Source: Costus lasius (lineage: Eukaryota > Streptophyta > Magnoliopsida > Zingiberales > Costaceae). Taken from it: a stretch of 64,000 nt of DNA. The notes below the pieces were generated by a model. The model did not search any database and was not told the DNA's origin. It saw only the letters and a program-made list of their open reading frames with translations. The stretch lies in assembly GCA_027563935.2 (NCBI GenBank), contig CM050453.2, positions 69,982,018-70,046,017 on the forward strand. Reading direction: 5' to 3'. This document shows, piece after piece, positions 58,840 through 64,000 of the stretch; the first letter of the stretch is position 1; every line of letters begins with the position of its first letter. The position numbers were made by a program, and so were the translations under genes.

Positions 58840-60073
58840 CTTCCTTCCAAAGGAAGCAATTTATGCCACCCACACCCCATTATGCCCCTAGGCGCCAATG
58901 GGGTTGGGTTTCTCCCCATTATACCCTTTTAAGCCAATTCCCTCTTCATGACAACTTATTATTGGGCCTCATTGGATAATGAGCTAGCCCAAACTTCATG
59001 GCATGGGTTGATTAAGCCATTGAATCCAATCCAATGCAACCCTAATCCAAATGTGACAAATCTAGGTAAATTTCGGGTCAACCTGCCAAAAATGAAGTTT
59101 GGCTCCAATAACTTTCTTCCAACTCATCAGGCCCATTGGCGATGTTGAAATCTTCCAAATTGATCCAAGTTATCCAATAACTTGATCATAAGGCTTCTGA
59201 TTAAAGCAACGTCAAGAGTCTATTGCGTGTGACCCCATTGGAACCATATGATGATGGCAATGATGTAAACATCATAAGTAGTGAGAGGTATCTAGCAACA
59301 CATCACTACTACCCATGTCATAGGACTTAAGTCATTATGGCAACAACTCCTAACAAGCAACGAGGATTCCCATTGCATTATAGATCCCTTTGCCTAAACT
59401 GATATCCTGCCATTGGATTAGTCTCAAGTTTATTAATCCAATGCATTGGTCATGACTCAACAAATGTGGCCACACATTCCTGTCATGCACCAATAAGGTG
59501 GGGCGCCCCAAAGTGGATATCATGCTTCCTCTGAAGGAAGGGGCAAATCCTACTATTGGTCATCCATGTCTCTACGTGACTTATGACATGCCCAATGACA
59601 GTCGTTTTGGTCTCCCAGTTACGGAGAGACGTAAGACTGTATCAAAGCATACCCATCATCAAATCTAGACATGATTACCTCAACTCTAAGGATCAATGCA
59701 AACCTCTTGCATGTGAGATTGACTTGTTGACTAGACAAGTCAATCCTCACGGTGGATCACTCTAGTGCATCCAATGCACCTGTATATCTGCGTTACTGTG
59801 CCCCGCACCTAACCAGCCCATACACCAATCTCACATGTACCAAAGCTGTCCCATATCTACTAAGGTACCTTGTCTGGGGATAGCTTATGAGAATGGATCC
59901 AATCCAAACTCCTGGGACATTATACATGCAACTCAATACATCAACGCAGGTAGAGAAGTCTGCATAATAATGACCATGCCTATATAAAGAGTAATAGTTC
60001 TATCAAAGTACATTCAAACAATGCCTGACCATGTCCATATATTGGTCTTCAGGGCATATACACCAACAAATGT

Positions 60074-61079
60074 AGGCGCCCAAGCGTTCGCCCTCTGCAA
60101 TCTCATATACATGGATTCCTCGAGTCGTCTTCTTCCACTCCCAGTGCTTGCCTTGAGAAGAAGATCCATACTTTAGGAGAGTCTCTTGATCACTTGCACC
60201 AACCACGAAGGGAGTATATGCCAAGGGAAGAAGAAGAAGAGAGTATGCCGCAAGACTCCTTGTTCCTTTGGGCCAAGGAAAGGAAAGGAAGAAGGAGGAA
60301 GAAGCTTGCTCGTGCCCTTTGATGGAGGAAGAAGAGGAGTGGTCCAAGAACTCTAAGCCTTCGCCCCTCCACTTAACTCCACGCCTCCAAGAAGATTAAT
60401 CGTCAAGAGGGGTCGGCTAGGGGTTTCTTTTATAGCACTAAGAGGTGGTTAGGGTACTAAGGTAAGTGTTGGCGATTTGGCTTGAATCAAGGAGTTCATT
60501 TAATCAATTATATTGATCAAATCCCTAATTCTAATTGTGCCAAGGGCTTGCCTTAATTAGCCAATGCCACATGCGCCCAACACTTTCCTAAAGAAGCAAA
60601 CTTCTCATCAATGTGCCAAGAGCATGTCAAAGTATGAAAGAAGTTTCCTAATGGGGTATGGGCGCAAATCCTAATCCAATTAGGACTTTTAATTATGTTA
60701 AGAACCAGCCCACTTGCGCATGTCATAACTTAATTAATTTCTCAAGTGATTTGACCAAATCCTAATCCAATTAAACCACTTGAAGATACCAAATAAGTTG
60801 TATGCGCCAATCCTAGTCTAACTAGGATTCTTCATGCGCCAATTTGATAATATTCTCTCCATTATACCCTTTTATCCTCTTTTCTCTTCATGACAACTTA
60901 TTAGCAAGCCCCATTAAGTAATGGGCCTAGCCTAAAGTCCATTATGCATGTTAACCACGCCATTGGATCTAATCCAATTTAACCCAAGGTCAAATGAGGC
61001 TAACCATGGTTAATTTGGTCAATATGCCAAAAATGGAAGTTGGCCCCAATAAGGTCAAATGAGGCTAACCATGGTTAAT
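60074..61079 (-). repeat. 5' LTR of element J, piece 2, truncated
   Basis: Continues J's LTR after H (AGGCGCCCAAGCG, as in M at 42078). It runs to the block CCAAAAATGGAAGTTGG, equivalent to M near 42650, so about 950 bp of U3-side LTR are absent. A 29-bp stretch at 60986-61014 recurs at 61051-61079, right at the truncation edge. Confidence 0.82.
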
Positions 61080-61312
61080 AGACGGGCAGGACCCTCTAGT
61101 AGGAGGTGCGCAAAGTTGATGCACAAGTGTTGGGGCATGGCGCACCACTCATAATAGTTGTCGACCGACGCGGCCCCATCAAGAAACTGCGTGGGGTCCA
61201 GGCTACCGTCAAAGGGTGCAGGTGAAGTATGCACGATGCGGCGAAAATCATCATCCATCCGGTTTTGATTTTTCGGTTGGCAACTAAGTATAAAATTGAC
61301 AAAAGAAGACAA
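61080..61312 (-). pseudogene. Gypsy-type gag fragment (N-terminal)
   Basis: A short frame whose sequence FDGSLDPTQFLDGAASVDNY then EGPARL resembles the N-terminal part of Ty3/gypsy gag domains (the pattern F-G-D/P--FLDW-x-x-x-DYF...GPARLWW). The usual Trp after FLD is Gly. It is cut at its 3' side by J's truncated LTR near 61080. Lineage cannot be fixed from so little sequence. Confidence 0.6.
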
Positions 61313-62110
61313 GAATCAAGGCTCCCTGATGAAGATCAACGTCAGCCAGCCGCAAAATCCAAGGTTTTCCCGTTGAAATATGAAGATCGCCGCCGTTTGC
61401 CCTAATTTCTAACTCTTCGCCATGTTCCAATTTAAAATAGGCTAAAAAGTCCTAATAATCTCTCCAAAGCTCCTTTATATAGTTCTCCAACCTTAGATTA
61501 GGTTTCTCCCAAAATTCGGCATGAAAAGGAATCAAATCAAGCGAGAAACTGAGTCAAACTCAGAACTGACAGATAATATTACGGGCTTGAAAGATATTAT
61601 GGCCATGCCTGTAATTATTTTTGTGTGTTTCTGTTAAGGAATTATGGCCGTGAAACTTATTATGGCTAAATCTGCATTGCCGTAATCTTCTCTGTTTGAA
61701 TTTTCTTGGAAATTACGGTCGTGAAACTAATTACGGGTAAGACTGCATTGCCGTAATCTTCTCTATGGAAAATTATGAAGAAATTACAGCCGTAATATAA
61801 ATTACGGGCATGCCTGTAATTGTTTCTATGCTTTCCCTAAAATATGGCCATGCTTTCCTTTCAAATTACGGCCGTAATAATCATTATGGGTAGGCTATAA
61901 TTTGCAACTGAGCTCCGTTTTTCCTAAAAATTGATTGGCAGCTTCGTTTCGATGTCTGGAATCCATTTGTGCACTCATATCCCTCAAAATTTGGTGGTTT
62001 TCTCCTAAATTTTGATAAAAGCAAAAAGAAGTGAAGATTCCAAACAAACAAAAGGATTTAAGTCAAATTATGTGAAAATATGATAAAAATAGGAGAAATT
62101 ATGTATAAAA
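61313..62110 (-). other. Presumed gypsy LTR/leader with ACGGCCGT-type repeats
   Basis: Non-coding. On the minus strand, TATATAAAG at 61473-61481 could be the promoter for the gag at 61312. Between about 61570 and 61890 (upstream of it on that strand) lie roughly five degenerate units of 60-80 bp, built on ATTACGGCCGTAAT-like palindromes and resembling the array in LTR L. I could not define LTR termini or a primer site. Confidence 0.45.
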
Positions 62111-62111
62111 A

Positions 62112-63877
62112 CTATAGTAAGAATACTATATGAATACAATATATCAGTATATCAGTATTATGGACTTCTATCCTCTTCCCTTTATTAGTGACATGAGTGT
62201 ACGTTATCTTAGGATCACTTCTCTTTAATTCTTCACCATTGAATCTTGAAGTTTGTAGATTTGAAACAACTTGAGGGTTCATCCTTTCAAGCTTGGCCAC
62301 CTGAGTAATCAATTCTTGAAAGGCGGAGACATTATTCACACAGAGAAAAGGTGCCATCCAATTATCAATGTTGCCAACGAGTAACTCGATATCTTGAGAC
62401 TGCTCTAGTGATTGCTCACATCTTATACTCAAATTATGCCAGCTTGTAATATAATATAGGACCGTCTCATCCTTTTTCCTTTTTTATGTTAGCAAAATTA
62501 GTGATTGTGATCTTATCACTAACTGAAGCAAACTTCATACAAAAGGCCTCTTCCATGTTGGCCCATGGACCGATACTTTCATTTTCCAAAGAGTAATACC
62601 ATTCAAAGGCTACTCCCAAAAGACTTTGTGGAAATTGACGTAATAATAATGCATCATTACTTTCATTTTCTACATGTTGCTACAAAGTGAGCAATGTGTT
62701 GGTCTAGATTCCCAACACCATTAAACATTTTAATGTTTGGAACCAAATACCCTATAGGGTAGGGTATGTTATCAAATTATGGGGGGGATAAGGCCTTACC
62801 TTTTTTTTGTATAAAGCCTTTCCACCTATTTGGATGTGCTTTACCTGGTTAGCCACCAGCTCTTGTAGCTCTTCTCTAGTCAAAGGACCAATAGCTGCAT
62901 TCGGCTGAATAGGTAGTGAAGATACCACCGGAGTGCTGGTTTGTTGTTGTGGTAATTCATGTCGTGTTTCCTGTGCTCTATTCAATGTTCCAGATACAAA
63001 TGCAATCAAAGCATCGATATCTTTATCCCTTTTCTCAATATGTTTCCTTAGATCATCAATGATCTTATCTCACAAATCAATTGGCTGGAAAGGGGGTAAA
63101 GTAGCCATGACTGGCTCTTCTTCTTGTTCTTCCTCTCTGAAATGAGAAGGAGATCCATCTTCAAACGGCATTTCTGGCTCTCTAGTGATGACAGAGGCGA
63201 ATTTCTTTCCTTTCGCTTTCTTTGACATATGTCTCAATGTGTCGTTGTTAGAGTCATGACCATGACTAGCATCCAAATCGCTCCTGGCTTTCTCATACAC
63301 TTCATAAATTGTTTGAGACAAAGTTTTCTTAGGAACCCTAGCTGGTTCCTTCAGGTACAATTTCTTCCTTTGACTTGGTTGAAATTGTAGTCTTTCTTCC
63401 ATAGCATTTGAATTATGTTGCAATTCATGCAATGGTTTGAATTGATTTCTAATAGGCACACTTGGCCTCAGAGTATTATATTGGCAGTTGTTCATGGTAA
63501 AAGCACGACCTTGCTTCACGAGTCGTGCCTACTTTTTTCTTAGACTTTACCTCTCTTGTTTTCTGGTCTTCTTTGGACTAGACATATCAAATTTACCCCC
63601 ATTAATTGTGAAAGAGGTTCCTTCCTTTTGAATAATAATGGCCCTTCTCGGCCATGAAGCAACTTTGGTTACAGTGATCTTGGTCTTCTTAGAATCTCTG
63701 CAATCCTTGACTTGCATCGTCTTCATTGCAGCAGTCTTGGTGTTCTTCACTTTCGATGCTTCCAGAATCCTTAGGTGGCAAATAAATGAAATTCGCCACT
63801 TCAGAAATAGATCCAAACTGTACGTTTGGTGCAGCACTTCTCATTCCTTCAATGAAAATGTTCTTCTTGGATGCCAT
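62112..63877 (-). pseudogene. Decayed gypsy gag, multiple frameshifts
   Basis: Starts at MASKKNIFIEGMRS (63877) and proceeds leftward through several frames. It includes a region starting TLNRAQETRHELPQ, a Pro-Tyr-rich stretch, and a typical plant gypsy gag core around 62480-62750 read in shifting frames (ALLLRQFPQSLLGVAFEWYY, then WANMEEAF). It ends with QELITQVAKLERMNPQVVSN. This resembles the gag of Tat/Retand-like gypsy elements. At least four frame breaks are needed to connect the pieces. The left end merges near 62150 with the preceding AT-rich non-coding stretch. Its 5' LTR would lie right of the window. Confidence 0.7.
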
Positions 63878-64000
63878 GACAAATTTCCTGCATGAAAAGA
63901 AAAAGTATTAGTAAAAGGAAGAACAAAATAAATTCATGGGGAGCGAACTCAATACTTAAATTTTTGGCAAATTGACAGCCATCAACGGTCTTGATTTTCC
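63878..64000 (-). other. Leader of the decayed gypsy element
   Basis: A-rich sequence upstream of the gag start, running off the window. No primer site is visible. Confidence 0.5.

Larger units (their letters stand above)
48724..60068 (-). repeat. Solo LTR 'H', divergent family-3 relative, split by element I
   Basis: Two pieces, 48724-49720 and 58845-60068, make about 2.2 kb, flanked by AATGT at 48719-48723 and 60069-60073. Its right end GGCATATACACCAACA is the same as in M, but its left end TGTTAGGGAATA differs from M's TGTTGGAAAACC, so the 5' ends of the LTRs agree and the 3' ends do not. Inside, the blocks GTATCTAGCAACACATCACT and TGTGGCCACA correspond to blocks in the other LTR families. 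The inverted repeat AAAGTCT-CCA-AGACTTT occurs twice (49392-49408 and 49574-49590). Confidence 0.88.
44406..61079 (-). mobile_element. Element J: 5' half of a second family-3 copia retrotransposon, split by L and H
   Basis: Pieces: gag-protease (44406-45380), leader (45381-46380 and 47941-48537), primer site (48538-48548) and 5' LTR (48550-48723 and 60074 to about 61079). Solo LTR L interrupts the leader and solo LTR H (itself split by element I) interrupts the LTR. Both have clean TSDs. J lacks integrase, RT, RNase H, 3' LTR and the U3-side part of its 5' LTR. It abuts Athila-like sequence at 44406 and gypsy gag at about 61080. Confidence 0.85.

Noticed and set aside
1..64000. Host plant genes between elements
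   Set aside because: After assigning all LTRs, leaders, gag-pol regions and gypsy fragments, the unassigned remainder is small (about 39842-39893, 44285-44405, 61313-62110 and the right edge), and none shows a gene-like frame.

Overview
The window is 64 kb of flowering-plant repeat DNA and consists of nested LTR retrotransposons. I found no host gene, tRNA, rRNA or CRISPR array. The evidence for a plant nuclear genome is the gag-protease-integrase-RT-RNase H order (Ty1/copia), initiator-Met tRNA primer-binding sites, 1.6-2.2 kb LTRs with 5-bp target-site duplications (TSDs), and relics of plant Ty3/gypsy elements with a tRNA-Asp type primer site. The species cannot be named from sequence alone.

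Left block (1-39048). One copia element of 'family 1' (here called C, + strand, 5' end left of the window) has been broken by repeated insertion of its own family: a partial LTR (G, 1-1458), a solo LTR (D, 1615-3295, TSD GTAGC), a complete element (A, 3352-21483, TSD GGTCA), a second complete element (E, 21731-30584, TSD GTTTG) and a solo LTR (F, 32942-34648, TSD GTTGG). Element A was itself split in its integrase by a further complete copy (B, 7466-16485, TSD TAGCC). G, D, A and E all lie within about 460 bp of C's untranslated leader, and all point against C.

Middle block (39049-48723). This is a mosaic: part of a family-3 type LTR (H2), the primer-site and protease pieces of an Athila-like gypsy element, and the 5' halves of two copia elements of a second family ('family 3': M and J, both minus). 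A 1560-bp solo LTR (L, TSD CCCAA), probably gypsy, sits inside J's leader.

Right block (48724-64000). J's 5' LTR is split by a 2.2-kb solo LTR of a family-3 relative (H, TSD AATGT). H is in turn split by a complete family-1 element (I, 49721-58839, TSD CTTCC). Beyond the truncated end of J (about 61079) lie two decayed gypsy gag regions on the minus strand.

In A, B, E and I the two LTRs are nearly identical. By-eye difference counts (A about 17, E about 12, I about 9, B about 6) agree with B being younger than its host A. No family-1 polyprotein is intact, but each has a different lesion. B has a single in-frame stop, five codons before the third catalytic residue of integrase.

The most interesting signal is in the long (about 1.8 kb) untranslated leaders. 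All five family-1 copies keep three small hairpins with the same loop, CTGCGN, on different, compensatorily varying stems. Downstream they keep a pair of hairpins with a CCCAC/GTGGG-type stem. The second copia family keeps one hairpin of the first type and a matching pair of the second. This looks like a conserved RNA structural module of genomic retrotransposon RNA, possibly for packaging, dimerisation or translation; the function is inference.
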